64,000 nucleotides of DNA from Brevibacterium ihuae (GCF_900184225.1 NZ_FXWZ01000002.1:788369-852368), one strand, 5' to 3'; positions 24,903 through 34,640 are shown, counted from the first letter of the stretch. Made by a program: numbers and translations. The notes: generated by a model not told the origin, from the sequence alone.

Positions 24903-26171
24903 GTGGAGACTCTCGACCTCAAGATCGCTGCCGCCACCGCCGGGATCGTCGACGGATTCGAACCCCGGTCGTGGCTCCCGCTGTCGGATCCGCGCGGCCG
25001 GAGGGTGCTCGTCTCCGACGGGGACCGCACCGTCGTGGCGGCGCTGCTGTCCGGGACCGGAGTCGCCGAGGCGGAGGCCGAGGACTACGCGGCGGCGCTG
25101 CTCCGCGGTCTCCTGCCGCACACCGCGGTCGCCTTCCCCCAGGTGATCGGTCGCCGGACGGTGTCCGCCGACCAGTACGCGGGCGCCGGGGAGGAGATCC
25201 GGGTGAGCGTGCCGCTGCCCGGCACCCCCGTCTCCACCATCGCCTTCGCCGACTCCCCCGCCCTCGTCGACGCCCTCGCCGGATTCCTCGCCGAGCTCCA
25301 CAGCGCCGATCCGGGCGAGATCGCCGACTCCGGCCTGCCGGTCCTCGACAGCGCCGAGGAGCGGCAGCGCCTCCTCGATGCGCTCGACGCCGGCGCCGCG
25401 ACGGGACACGTCCCCTCCTCGCTCCTCACCCGCTGGGAGTCCTCCCTCGAGAACGTCGCCACCTGGCGGTTCTTCCCGTGTCCGGTCCACGGCGGGCTCT
25501 CGGAGGACGCCCTGCGCACCGACGGGGACGCGATCGCCGCGGTCACCGACCTCGGAGCGCTCCACATCGGCGACCCCGCCGCGGACCTCGCGGCCGTCAC
25601 CGCACTGCTCGCTCCCGACGCCGTCGAAGCGTTCTTCCGCACGTACCGGCGACTGCGCACGGCCTCCGATCCGGGCCTGCGCAGCCGCACCGAGCTCCGG
25701 TCCGAGCTCACCGCTCTCGACTGGCTCCTCGAAGCCCACCGGAGCGGCGATCCCGCCGATCTCGCTGATGCCACCGCGCTCGTCCAGTCCCTCGCCGCGC
25801 TGACCGCCGGCCCGGCCGCTTCCCGCGGGCCGTACGGCGGGGACGACACCGCTGGTACCAGAACCGCGCCCGATCAGGACGACTCGGATCTTCAGGATCC
25901 CCTCTCGTCTCCGGACCCCGCGGACCCGCACACTCCGGTCACCGCGAGCGCGTCTGCGCAGCAGGACTCCCGGCCCGGCGACGGCACCGCACCCGCGAGC
26001 ACGGGCGCGAGCTCGAACACCTCGGCCGGAACGTCCTCCGGTGACGCGGCCCGCCCTGCGGTCCGGGCCGCGGACGTGTTCCGACCGACGGCTCCGCTGG
26101 GCGGCGACATCGACGAGGAGGCCGCCGCCTCGGTGCCCACCGAGCGGATCACCGACCCCGAGGACCGCTGA
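24903..26171 (+). CDS. Aminoglycoside-phosphotransferase-fold protein, degenerate active site
   Basis: A protein of 422 residues with an APH/maltokinase-like fold (about 25-280) and a disordered Ser/Asp/Ala-rich tail (about 290-420). The catalytic loop H196-GGLSEDA-L204 has Gly198 where the kinase needs Asp and Ala203 where it needs Asn; the later VTDLGALHIGDPAADLA keeps a metal-site Asp. It is thus probably a pseudokinase. GTG 24903 follows -10 TAGGTT by 6 nt, so the mRNA looks leaderless, divergent from nudC. Its 3' end overlaps adnB by 23 nt in the convergent orientation. Confidence 0.8.
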   Translation: METLDLKIAAATAGIVDGFEPRSWLPLSDPRGRRVLVSDGDRTVVAALLSGTGVAEAEAEDYAAALLRGLLPHTAVAFPQVIGRRTVSADQYAGAGEEIRVSVPLPGTPVSTIAFADSPALVDALAGFLAELHSADPGEIADSGLPVLDSAEERQRLLDALDAGAATGHVPSSLLTRWESSLENVATWRFFPCPVHGGLSEDALRTDGDAIAAVTDLGALHIGDPAADLAAVTALLAPDAVEAFFRTYRRLRTASDPGLRSRTELRSELTALDWLLEAHRSGDPADLADATALVQSLAALTAGPAASRGPYGGDDTAGTRTAPDQDDSDLQDPLSSPDPADPHTPVTASASAQQDSRPGDGTAPASTGASSNTSAGTSSGDAARPAVRAADVFRPTAPLGGDIDEEAAASVPTERITDPEDR

Positions 26172-29100
26172 TCCGAGCGCTCTCCCGGTCCTGCTCGGCG
26201 AGGAGGTGCGCACCGGATTCGAGGGCGGCGAGCAGCTCCTCCGCATCGAGCAGCCGCGGGGCGCGCACCACCCGGTCGCTGCCGAGGAAGTAGAACTCCG
26301 CCTCGACGGGGATGCCGGCGTACTCCGGCATCCGGGAGAGCGCGAGAGCGTAGACGGAGAGCTGCACCGCCATGGTCCCGAGCGTGTCCTCCCCCGGTGC
26401 CTGCGCGGTCTTCCAGTCGACCACGCGGATGCCCTCCGGGGTGCGGAACACGGCGTCGATCTTGCCGGGCACGTGGATGGCGGTTCCGTCGGAGCGCTCG
26501 AGGACGAGTTCGAACGGGAGCTCGATCTCCGCGGGCTCGAGGCGGGCGAACTCCGAGGCCATGAAGATCTCGGTGAGCTCGCCCAGCCGCCGCCGGGCCG
26601 TCCCGGACAGCGCGACCCCGGCCGATTCGTCGTCGACGTCGCCGAGCGCGGCCTGCCCGTAGTAGTTCTCCACCCACGTGTGGAAGGCCGTACCCAGGCC
26701 GGCGGCCTCGTTCGGGGCGTAGGGCATCGGACGGCTCGTGCTCGCGGCGAAGCCCGTCGGATCGCCGAGGAACGCGACGATCCCCGACGTCGACAGGCGT
26801 GCCGGGAGGGTGAAACCCTCGCCGTCGCCGGTGCGGGCCTCGTCGAGCGCGATCACCCGGGCGGCGATCGACCGGACCTCCGGATCCGCGGCGGACTCCG
26901 CGAGGGTCCGCAGGTCGGGGTGCTCCCCACGTCGCGCGCGCAGCCGCTCGAGATGGGCATGCCGGCGATCGCGGCGCTCGGTGTCGATCATCGGCCACGG
27001 GAAGCCGACGATCGGGGCGACCGTGCGCTCGCCGTCGTCCGCGGCCTCCGGCAGCTCGCTCTCATCGCGGCCGAGCACCTCCATCGCCTCGCGCAGGAAC
27101 GGGGAGAACTCATTGGCTGCGGCCCGGGTCGTGTAGAGCGCGGCACCGAGCCACAGGCGGGACCTCGCCCGGGTCACCGCGACGTAGGCGAGCCTGCGCT
27201 CCTCGGTGAGATGGTGCTCCGTGAGCCGCGGCTGGACGTCCACGGCGAGCCATTCCTTAAACTCCTTGGATGAGCAGCCCCCGCGGGCCACGATGTCGAA
27301 GGACGGCAGCTTCACCCGGTCGCCGCGCAGGGGGTACGGCAGCGCTCCGGACGCCAGCCACCCCTTCGTCTCCCGCAGCCCGGTCGGCAGATCCCCTTCC
27401 ACGCAGTCGGGGATCGCCACCGCATCGAACTCGAGGCCCTTGGAGGAGTGGATCGTCATCACCGTGACCGCCGCCGGGTCCTGTTCGCCCTCCGGGTTCG
27501 CGAGCGCGTCCTTCGACTCGAGGACGGCGACCCAGTCGAGGAACGTGCGCGCGGTGCCCTCCGGATGCTGCGCGGAGTAGTCGATGGCGAGCGAGACGAA
27601 GGCGTCGAGCGAGGCGCGGTGCACCTGCGCCGCGGCGGCGGGCAGGGCTTCGACCTCGGTGTCGATGTCGAGCTCGCGGACGACCTCGCGGACGAGCCCG
27701 GGGATCGTCGTCGTCGAACGCCGCAGGGACCGCAGGGCGGCGGCGAGCCGGGTGATCCTGCGCAGCGCGGCCGCGGACAGCCCGACGGCCCGCGCCTCCG
27801 CCTGCGCGGTGGTGGTGAGCAGGTCGTCGATGCCCTCGACGAGGGTGATGTCCTCGATCTCCGCCACCGGGCAGGCGGCCTCCCCACCTTCGGGTGCAGC
27901 GGTTCCGCGGTCCCCGTCACCGGCAGGCGCGAGCCGCTCGCGCAGGCGACGGCTGCGCCGGCGGGTGAACCGGTCGAGCGCGGCGATGTCCGAGGCCCCG
28001 AGGCCGCAGACGGTGCCGCTGAGCAGCCGCATGGCGTGGTCGCCGGCACCGGGGTCGACGATCGCCTGCAGCGCACTGTGCGCGTCGGCGACGAACGGGT
28101 CGTCGAGCATGCCGGTGGAGCCGGCGATGTGGACGTCGATCCCGGCGGCGGTGAGCGCGTGGACGACGGGGGCGAACTGGCTGCGCTTGCGGCACAGCAC
28201 CGCCCGCGTCCAGGCGGGCTCCTCCTCGCCGATCCCCGTCATCCACTGCGCGAGCGCCGCCCACTGATCAGAGCCGTACTCCGCATCGGGCTCACCGGGG
28301 GTGGCGGAGATGTCGACGCGTCCGGGCCCGGCGACGGGGCTCGCGGTGAGCGCGTCGGCCGGGTCCGCGTCCGGCAGCTCGGCGGCGAGGCGGTTCGCCA
28401 CGGCGAGGACCTCGACGTCGTTGCGCCAGCTCGTGCTCAGGGAGAGCGCACGGGCCGGGGTGCCGTCCGGGGAGCGGAAGTGGAGCGGGAACTCGCCGAT
28501 GTTCCGGGCGCTCGCCCCGCGCCAGCCGTAGATCGACTGCCGGGGGTCCCCCACCGCCATGACCGGCAGGCCGGAGAAGACGGTGCGGAGCAGCTCGAAC
28601 TGGGAGTCCGAGGTGTCCTGGTACTCGTCGAGCATGACGACCCTCCAGCGTGCACGCTCGATGTCCCGGACCGCAGGGACCTCGGTCATGATCCGGTGGG
28701 CGAACGCCACCTGGTCGGAGAACTCCATGGCCGAGTCGGCTCGCTTGAGATCGAGGTACCGACGGGACAGGACCGCGATGCGCCGCTTGCTGACGAGCGG
28801 GACGAGTGGGTCCGGGGCGATGTCGCGCCCGACGAGCAGATCGAGGAGCTCGCGGCGAGCAGGGTCCTCCGCCCTCGCCAGGCTCCGCGGACCGGCCGGC
28901 GCCTCGCCGAGCCCGGCGCGGGCGGCGAGCGCCGCCGCCTCGTCGATGAGCTGCTCCTTCTCCTCCCGGGGGATCCGCTTCCTCCGGACGGACGCGAGCA
29001 GCGCGGCGAAGGCCTCCCCGACGAGGAACCCGTCGATGCAGTCGTCGAGGTGGTCGATGACCGCTTCCGGGGTCTGCAGGTGCTCGTTGATCTGCGAGGA

Positions 29101-29634
29101 GAGGCTCAGGATCTGATCGATGACGGTCGAGCGGGCGATCCTCGGCGGGATCTCCCGGTCCGTCGCGGCGTCGACCACGGTGCCGGCGAGCGCCATCGCG
29201 TCGGCGATGTCGAGCAGCCGGGACTCCGGTTCGACACCGATCCGCACGCCGTGGTCGGCCACGATCCCTGCGGCGAAGGAGTTGTACGTCGTCACGGTGG
29301 GGACGTCGATCCCGGGCAGGTCCGTCGCGCCGCGCCGGACGCCTTCGGCCTCGCGGAAGCGGTGGAGCAGCTTCCGGATCCGCTCGTTGAGCTCCCCCAC
29401 GGCCTTCCGGGTGAAGGTGAGGCCGAGGATCGACTCCGCGTCGACGATCCCGTTGGCGACGAGGTACACGACGCGCTGAGCGATGACCGTGGTCTTGCCC
29501 GAACCCGCCCCGGCGATGACCACCGCCGTGTCGAGCGGACCCTCGATGATCCGCTGCTGCTCCTCGGTGGGCGGCGGCACGCCGATGATGTCGGCGAGCC
29601 GGAGTGCGGTGTAGTGCGGTGCGACGGGAGTCAT
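26149..29634 (-). CDS. adnB: AdnB-like helicase-nuclease subunit
   Basis: A protein of 1161 residues: an SF1A (UvrD-like) motor plus a C-terminal RecB-family nuclease. Walker A A41-GAGSGKT, intact DEYQD Walker B, and motifs RQSIYGWRGA, TIHSSKGLEFDAV and VTRARSRL are visible. Nuclease motifs: GTAFHTWVE, PGKIDAVFR, VVDWKTAQ, QLSVYALAL. AdnAB is the actinobacterial end-resection machine for double-strand breaks. The ATG at 29634 overlaps the adnA stop (ATGA). All motor residues look functional, unlike AdnA. Confidence 0.93.
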   Translation of the reverse strand: MTPVAPHYTALRLADIIGVPPPTEEQQRIIEGPLDTAVVIAGAGSGKTTVIAQRVVYLVANGIVDAESILGLTFTRKAVGELNERIRKLLHRFREAEGVRRGATDLPGIDVPTVTTYNSFAAGIVADHGVRIGVEPESRLLDIADAMALAGTVVDAATDREIPPRIARSTVIDQILSLSSQINEHLQTPEAVIDHLDDCIDGFLVGEAFAALLASVRRKRIPREEKEQLIDEAAALAARAGLGEAPAGPRSLARAEDPARRELLDLLVGRDIAPDPLVPLVSKRRIAVLSRRYLDLKRADSAMEFSDQVAFAHRIMTEVPAVRDIERARWRVVMLDEYQDTSDSQFELLRTVFSGLPVMAVGDPRQSIYGWRGASARNIGEFPLHFRSPDGTPARALSLSTSWRNDVEVLAVANRLAAELPDADPADALTASPVAGPGRVDISATPGEPDAEYGSDQWAALAQWMTGIGEEEPAWTRAVLCRKRSQFAPVVHALTAAGIDVHIAGSTGMLDDPFVADAHSALQAIVDPGAGDHAMRLLSGTVCGLGASDIAALDRFTRRRSRRLRERLAPAGDGDRGTAAPEGGEAACPVAEIEDITLVEGIDDLLTTTAQAEARAVGLSAAALRRITRLAAALRSLRRSTTTIPGLVREVVRELDIDTEVEALPAAAAQVHRASLDAFVSLAIDYSAQHPEGTARTFLDWVAVLESKDALANPEGEQDPAAVTVMTIHSSKGLEFDAVAIPDCVEGDLPTGLRETKGWLASGALPYPLRGDRVKLPSFDIVARGGCSSKEFKEWLAVDVQPRLTEHHLTEERRLAYVAVTRARSRLWLGAALYTTRAAANEFSPFLREAMEVLGRDESELPEAADDGERTVAPIVGFPWPMIDTERRDRRHAHLERLRARRGEHPDLRTLAESAADPEVRSIAARVIALDEARTGDGEGFTLPARLSTSGIVAFLGDPTGFAASTSRPMPYAPNEAAGLGTAFHTWVENYYGQAALGDVDDESAGVALSGTARRRLGELTEIFMASEFARLEPAEIELPFELVLERSDGTAIHVPGKIDAVFRTPEGIRVVDWKTAQAPGEDTLGTMAVQLSVYALALSRMPEYAGIPVEAEFYFLGSDRVVRAPRLLDAEELLAALESGAHLLAEQDRESARISGPRGR

Positions 29635-32600
29635 GCGCTCTCGGCTCCTGATTCCGGGGCGCCGGCGAAGGCCGGGCACGACGATCTCACCGGACAGGAG
29701 CGGCAGATGTCCGGTGCGGGGGTGGCGACGAAGCGGTCCGAGCGCATGCCCTCGGCGATGCCGGCGACGAGGGTCTGGGCCCAGGCGGGATCCGCGGACT
29801 CGTCGAGCGCCGGCTGCTCACGCTGGGTCGGTGATGCGTTGCGCAGGTAGACGAGCTCCGCCCCGGCGGGCTCGCCGGTGATCCGGGTGCCGTCGGCGCG
29901 TTCGGCGCCCCCGGCGCGCAGCGCGAGCTGGTAGACCCCGAGCTGCGGATGGGTGATGCCGTCGGCGCGGGACACGGGGGTCTTCCCGGTCTTGAAGTCG
30001 ACCGGGCGCACTCCGTCCGGGGCGCCCGCACGCCCGGGGATGATCTCGAGGCGGTCGATCCGGCCGGTGATCCGCCACGGCGCCCCGAGGGCTCCGTCCG
30101 GAGCGGCCGCGTCGACGCCCACCTCGACGGCGACCTCGAGATCCGGGCGGCGCTCGAACGACTCCCGCAGGTACCGATCGAGGTTCTCCACCATCCGGCG
30201 GCCGGTCGCGTACTCGCGGTCGCGCTCCCAGGCGGCCTCGAACTCGATCTCGGCGAACCCCGCGTCGAAGTCCTCGATCATGTCCGCGAAGCCGCCGCGG
30301 GGATGGGATTCGGCGATCGCATGGATGAGGGTGCCGAGGCTCTGCGCGCGCGAGCTCGCGGTCCGGCCGCCGTGCCGGGTGAGGAACCAGCGCAGGGCGC
30401 ACGCGGTGAATTCCTCTGCGGCGGACGGGGAGATCCGGGCCTCGTCCTCCGGTCCGAGCAGCGGGGTCGACGTCGTCACCTCCTGCCAGGCCGTCCAGTT
30501 GTCCGGGTTCGCCTCCGCCACTCCGTGCGCGGCGAGCGCGAGGAGCAGGTCCGCCCACTCGCGGGTGTCCGAGCCGCCGTCCGCGGCGGCGACGAACCGG
30601 CTGCGCGCACGGGCCGCGGCCTGGCGGGCGCTCACCGGGAGGAGCTCCGAGGCGGCACCGCTGTCCGGTCCGGCGTCGTTGCGGTCGTCCGGGACGACGG
30701 CGGGAGGAGCGAGCTCCTCGACCGCGGGATGGGCGGCCACGGTGTCGAAGAACGCGCTCGGCGACGTGTCGCCGTCGTCGAGGGCCATGACGACGAGGTC
30801 GTCGGCGGCGCGGGTGATCGCGCTGAGGAACAGCCGGCCCTCGTCGATGATCGTCGCGCGCCGCCGGCGGGCGTACTCCGCGCCCGCGTCCGGGTCCGGC
30901 TCTCCCCCGGTGAGGCCGAGCAGCAGCGCCTCGGTGGCGAACATCGAGCCGCGCACGCGCGGGTCGGGCCACTGTCCCTCGTCGACGTCGACGACGACGA
31001 CTCGGGAGAAGCTCCGGTGCGCCAGCGCCGCCGGCGAATCGACCCGGACCGCGGTCCGCGTGCGGCGGGCGGCGAGCGAATCCTGCGCGAACTCCTGGTC
31101 GATGACGAGAGCGGCGAAGGATCGCGCCCGCAGCGACCCCCGGCCCGCGAGGTCCTCCCCCAACTTCTCCGCCAGCGAGATCAGCCGCAGGACGGCGTCG
31201 AGGCGGTCGTTGATCGGATCGCCGGGGCTGTGGAGCGCGCGCGCCCGCCACGCCCGTGCGACCCCGGTGGACCGCCAGAGCCGCCACACCGCGGTGTGCG
31301 CGTCCGCCTCCGCGACGTCCGCGGCGGTGTCGAGCACCGCGGCGAGGGTGCTCAGGGGTTCGGGCAGCCCGGCCGGCGGCAGGTCGAGCAGGGCGCGCAC
31401 GAGAACGGACCCGGGGCGGGCGGGGCGAGCGGCCCCGTCGTCGTCCGGGGTGTCGACCGCGCTGCGGGAGAGGAGGACCGCGGCTTCCCGCTCGAGTCCG
31501 CGCAGGGCGACCGCGTCGACGCCGAAGTACGGCCCGGTGAGGAGCTCCCGCATGAGATCGCCGAGGGCCTCCGGATCACCGAGGTCGACGGTGAGCGCCC
31601 GGAGCAGAGGAGCGGTCGCCGGGTCGGTGCGCAGCGGGAGCTCGACCGCGCCGACCGGGATCCCGAGGTGCCCGAGCTCCTGCCGGAGCGCGGCCGCGGT
31701 CCCCGAGGTGCGGCCGATGACGGCGATGTCGGACCAGTCCGTCCCCGCATCGTGGAACCACGTGCGCAGCAGCGCGGCCACGGTGCGCGACCGCTCCGCG
31801 GCCGAGTTCGACCGCGCCACCCGCACGCGCGAGTCCCCGTCCGGTGCGCCTGCGGCCGTGCGCGGGACGTGGCCGTGCGCGAGGTCCATGGAGATCCGCC
31901 GCGCGAAGTCCTGGGACACCGCGGCGATCGCGCCGGCACCCCGCACGTGCCCGGCCGCTGCGTCGAGGACGAGGGTGCGGTGGCCCGCGGGTCCGGCGAT
32001 CACCGGAGCGCCGTGGGCTGTGGCCGCGGCGACGACGGAGCCCGAACCGCCCCGGAAGCCCTGGGTGCCGGTGTCCGGGGACACGGCGACGGCGATCCCT
32101 GTGCCGAGGTCGCGCAGTCCGCTGAGGACGGCGACCGCGGCGTCGGGCAGGTCCTGCGCGGCGTCGACGAGGAGGTAGCGCGGGACGATCTCCCCCGCGA
32201 AGCTCCAGCGCCGCCCGGCGACGGTGCCGGCCTCGCGCTCCTCGCGCAGCACGGCGGCGGCCTCGGCGAGGACGGCCGCGGTGTCGACGCCGCCGAACAC
32301 CGGTACGGCGAGCTGGTCCTCGTAGTCCTGCAGGACCTGGGCGACGGCGGTCCACTCCTGGCGTCCAGCGGCCCGCGCGACCGCCAGCACGTCGGCCGGA
32401 GCGCAGCCGCGCTCCATCACCCGGTTGAGCACCTCGCGGAGCTCGTCGCGGAAACCGGCGGTGCGCCGCACCTCGGCGGTCATGCGGGCGGGCCAATCCG
32501 GCGGCGTCGCACGGCCCTGCTCGTAGCCGTCGAGGAGCGCGGCGAGCAGTGCGTCCTGGTCCGCCCCGGACACGAACCTCGTGCCGGCGCCGTCGCGCAC

Positions 32601-32897
32601 TGCGGCCTGGGCCGCGACGATGCCGAAGGCGAGGGAGTGGATGCTCCGTGCGGCCGGAGCCGTCCGCACCTGCCCGGGGTCGGGCGCGATCCGGTCGCGC
32701 AGGTCCGAGGCATGGTCCCGGGTGGGGGTGAGCACGAGCGTGTCGTCCGGCCCGGTGGCCGGCAGCCCCGCGAGGTGGCGGTGCACCGCCGTGAGGAGCG
32801 CGGTCTTCCCGGTTCCCGGCGCTCCGACGACGGTCACTGCGGTGCCTTCGACGAGGTCGCGTGCGATGTCCTCCGGACTGATTCCCATGTCATTCAT
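29631..32897 (-). CDS. adnA: AdnA-like helicase-nuclease subunit
   Basis: A protein of about 1088 residues. N-terminal ATPase with P-loop G25-APGTGKT-32; the Walker B box reads D245-AAQ rather than DExQ, so the catalytic Glu is Ala. The C-terminal RecB-type nuclease is complete (GTLIHAIAE, GRIDRLEII, PVDFKTGKT, QLGVYQLAL), with iron-sulfur-type cysteines at its end (CRSCPVRSSC, plus an upstream Cys in the ACALRWFLTRH stretch). The start is uncertain: ATG 32897 or 32888, and no clear ribosome-binding site is visible; upstream in-frame GTGs also exist. Operon with adnB; divergent from the TetR gene. Confidence 0.9.
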   Translation of the reverse strand: MNDMGISPEDIARDLVEGTAVTVVGAPGTGKTALLTAVHRHLAGLPATGPDDTLVLTPTRDHASDLRDRIAPDPGQVRTAPAARSIHSLAFGIVAAQAAVRDGAGTRFVSGADQDALLAALLDGYEQGRATPPDWPARMTAEVRRTAGFRDELREVLNRVMERGCAPADVLAVARAAGRQEWTAVAQVLQDYEDQLAVPVFGGVDTAAVLAEAAAVLREEREAGTVAGRRWSFAGEIVPRYLLVDAAQDLPDAAVAVLSGLRDLGTGIAVAVSPDTGTQGFRGGSGSVVAAATAHGAPVIAGPAGHRTLVLDAAAGHVRGAGAIAAVSQDFARRISMDLAHGHVPRTAAGAPDGDSRVRVARSNSAAERSRTVAALLRTWFHDAGTDWSDIAVIGRTSGTAAALRQELGHLGIPVGAVELPLRTDPATAPLLRALTVDLGDPEALGDLMRELLTGPYFGVDAVALRGLEREAAVLLSRSAVDTPDDDGAARPARPGSVLVRALLDLPPAGLPEPLSTLAAVLDTAADVAEADAHTAVWRLWRSTGVARAWRARALHSPGDPINDRLDAVLRLISLAEKLGEDLAGRGSLRARSFAALVIDQEFAQDSLAARRTRTAVRVDSPAALAHRSFSRVVVVDVDEGQWPDPRVRGSMFATEALLLGLTGGEPDPDAGAEYARRRRATIIDEGRLFLSAITRAADDLVVMALDDGDTSPSAFFDTVAAHPAVEELAPPAVVPDDRNDAGPDSGAASELLPVSARQAAARARSRFVAAADGGSDTREWADLLLALAAHGVAEANPDNWTAWQEVTTSTPLLGPEDEARISPSAAEEFTACALRWFLTRHGGRTASSRAQSLGTLIHAIAESHPRGGFADMIEDFDAGFAEIEFEAAWERDREYATGRRMVENLDRYLRESFERRPDLEVAVEVGVDAAAPDGALGAPWRITGRIDRLEIIPGRAGAPDGVRPVDFKTGKTPVSRADGITHPQLGVYQLALRAGGAERADGTRITGEPAGAELVYLRNASPTQREQPALDESADPAWAQTLVAGIAEGMRSDRFVATPAPDICRSCPVRSSCPAFAGAPESGAESA

Positions 32898-32999
32898 TGG
32901 AACACGCGGCACGGACACGGGCCGAGCGGAAGGGAGATCCCGGTCACACCCGTATGGACATTTGAGCGATCGGCACTCCCGAGACGATAAGCTGGGGGG

Positions 33000-33617
33000 A
33001 TGACGAAATCGCAGAGGATGCCGCAGGCGCAGCGCCGCGATCAGCTGGTCTCCGTCGCCACGGAGGTCTTCTCCCGGTCCGGCTACCGCACCGCTTCGAT
33101 GGATGCGGTGGCGATCGCCGCGGGCGTGTCGAAGCCCGTGCTGTACCAGCACTTCGACTCGAAGCAGTCCCTCTACCTCGCGGTGATCGATGCCGCGAAC
33201 GCCGTCTTCGACACCGTGCTCACCGAGGCGCTCCACTCGAGCGATGACAACGAGGAGCGCGTGAGCGCCGCGATCTCCGCGTACTTCGACTTCGTCACCG
33301 ATCACCGCGCCGAGTTCCTCATCATCGCGCGGGCCGATTCCTACGAACCCGGTGCCCTCAAGCGCGCGAGCACCTCGTCCGATCGGGCCGCGACCTGGAT
33401 CGCCGAGCTCATCCAGCGGGAGTCGGCCGCCACCGCGGCCGAGGCCCGGCTGCTCGCCCGGGCCGTCACGAGCATGGCCGAGGCCGCAGCTCTCGAGCTC
33501 GCCGAGAGCGGTGAGGTCGAGGCCGACGCCGCCTCCCAGCTCATCGGCGGCGTGCTGTGCAACGGCATCGGATCGCTGCCGGATCCGCCCGAGGACGGAG
33601 CCGCCGACGCGTCCTGA
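33000..33617 (+). CDS. TetR-family transcriptional regulator
   Basis: A protein of 205 residues. The N-terminal helix-turn-helix (about 10-55) reads ATEVFSRSGYRTASMDAVA with GVSKPVLYQHFDSKQSL, typical of TetR. The C-terminal ligand domain is helical and ends in an acidic tail. -10 TAAGCT (32988-32993) ends 6 nt before ATG 33000, and GGGGGG between them could serve as a ribosome-binding site. It lies divergent from adnA with a 102-nt gap and ahead of the DUF3107 gene, as Rv3208 does in mycobacteria. The ligand and regulon are unknown. Confidence 0.9.
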   Translation: MTKSQRMPQAQRRDQLVSVATEVFSRSGYRTASMDAVAIAAGVSKPVLYQHFDSKQSLYLAVIDAANAVFDTVLTEALHSSDDNEERVSAAISAYFDFVTDHRAEFLIIARADSYEPGALKRASTSSDRAATWIAELIQRESAATAAEARLLARAVTSMAEAAALELAESGEVEADAASQLIGGVLCNGIGSLPDPPEDGAADAS

Positions 33618-33696
33618 GAGGGCGCACTAGAGTGGTGTCCGACCCCAGACCGCGCCCAGGGCTCCCGGTGCGCGGCGGATTCGACGAAGGAGACAC

Positions 33697-33921
33697 ATGG
33701 AGATCAGGATCGGCGTGCAGCACGCACCCCGCGAACTCGTCATCGAGAGCACCGCGACCGCGGAGGAGATCACCGAGCAGGTGAGCTCCGCCCTGTCCGG
33801 CTCCGGCGTGCTCGGACTCACCGACTCCAAGGGCCGGCAGATCCTCGTGCCGGCCGCCGCGCTCGCCTATGTCGAGATCGGCGAGGAGCAGCAGCGACGG
33901 GTCGGATTCGGGATCGGCTGA
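33697..33921 (+). CDS. DUF3107 small protein
   Basis: A compact 74-residue protein (MEIRIGVQHAPRELVIES start; LTDSKGRQILVPAAALAYVE) matching the actinobacterial DUF3107 family (TB9.4 of M. tuberculosis). It is predicted to be a small alpha/beta protein. GAAGGAGA precedes the ATG at good spacing, and a -10-like TAGAGT lies at 33628-33633. Function unknown; conserved next to the TetR gene. Confidence 0.88.
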   Translation: MEIRIGVQHAPRELVIESTATAEEITEQVSSALSGSGVLGLTDSKGRQILVPAAALAYVEIGEEQQRRVGFGIG

Positions 33922-33935
33922 CCTGCCCGGACGCC

Positions 33936-34568
33936 TCAGGCGACGAGGTCGAGGGCGGCCATCCGGCGGGAGTGGTTCGTCATCACCCGCTGGGAGATCG
34001 CACCCACGGCCTCGTCGTCGACCGCGAGGTCGAAGCGCTCGATGAGCTGCCGGCCGCGCACGAGCGCCTCGCCCACGAGCCGCCTGCCCCACAGCGCGAG
34101 CCGCGAGGACAGCTCGGGGTGCTCGCTGATCGCCTGCGCGAGCCGACGGCGGAGGTGATCGGACTGCCGTGTATCATCGAGTACGGAAGTGGCCACCCGC
34201 TCGCTCGTCCCATCGAGGTTGACCAGGGCCGCGCGATAGAAATCTCTGTTGATCCCGTCGAAGACGTACCCCTTCATGAGGCTTTCGTACCAGTCACGCG
34301 GCCGGGTGCGTTCCCGCAGTGCGGTGAACGACGGCTCGACGTCCTCCAGGAGCACCGCGATATCGCCGCCGAGCGCCTCCGTGCGCGCGGCCAGCGCCTC
34401 GTAGTTGCCCAGGGCGACACCCGCGACGCCGATGAGATCGACCCGGTCCCGGACGCTCGGTGCGGACTGCGCGTCCGCCGCGGCGCGCTCGACCGCGGTG
34501 AGCTCCCCGAACGCGAGGATCGCCAGGGTGGTCAGCCGGACATCGGCGGTGGGCTCGGCAGCAGACAT
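33936..34568 (-). CDS. Ferritin-like (MiaE-type fold) protein
   Basis: A mostly helical protein of 210 residues of the ferritin-like family located beside DUF3107 and the RhlE-type helicase in actinomycetes. Possible carboxylate ligands occur in helices (FGELTAVERAA, NYEALAA, WYESLMKGYVFDG), but a full di-iron E-x2-H set is not obvious, so iron binding is uncertain. The start is well supported: -10 TAGGCT (34575-34580) ends 6 nt before ATG 34568, giving a leaderless mRNA. Convergent with the DUF3107 gene. Confidence 0.75.
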   Translation of the reverse strand: MSAAEPTADVRLTTLAILAFGELTAVERAAADAQSAPSVRDRVDLIGVAGVALGNYEALAARTEALGGDIAVLLEDVEPSFTALRERTRPRDWYESLMKGYVFDGINRDFYRAALVNLDGTSERVATSVLDDTRQSDHLRRRLAQAISEHPELSSRLALWGRRLVGEALVRGRQLIERFDLAVDDEAVGAISQRVMTNHSRRMAALDLVA

Positions 34569-34592
34569 GCGGTCAGCCTACCGCGAGGCACC

Positions 34593-34640
34593 ATGACAGA
34601 ACGTGCTCCTGACGGGAGCACCGTGAGGAGTACGGAATGA
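34593..34640 (+). CDS. 15-codon upstream ORF coupled to the DEAD helicase
   Basis: ATG 34593 opens MTERAPDGSTVRSTE. Its TGA overlaps the helicase ATG (ATGA), so the helicase may be translated by coupling. A GAGGC site precedes it. A 7-bp hairpin (34603-34609 with 34615-34621) lies inside it, just before the helicase ribosome-binding site. It may be a control element or chance. Confidence 0.35.
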   Translation: MTERAPDGSTVRSTE

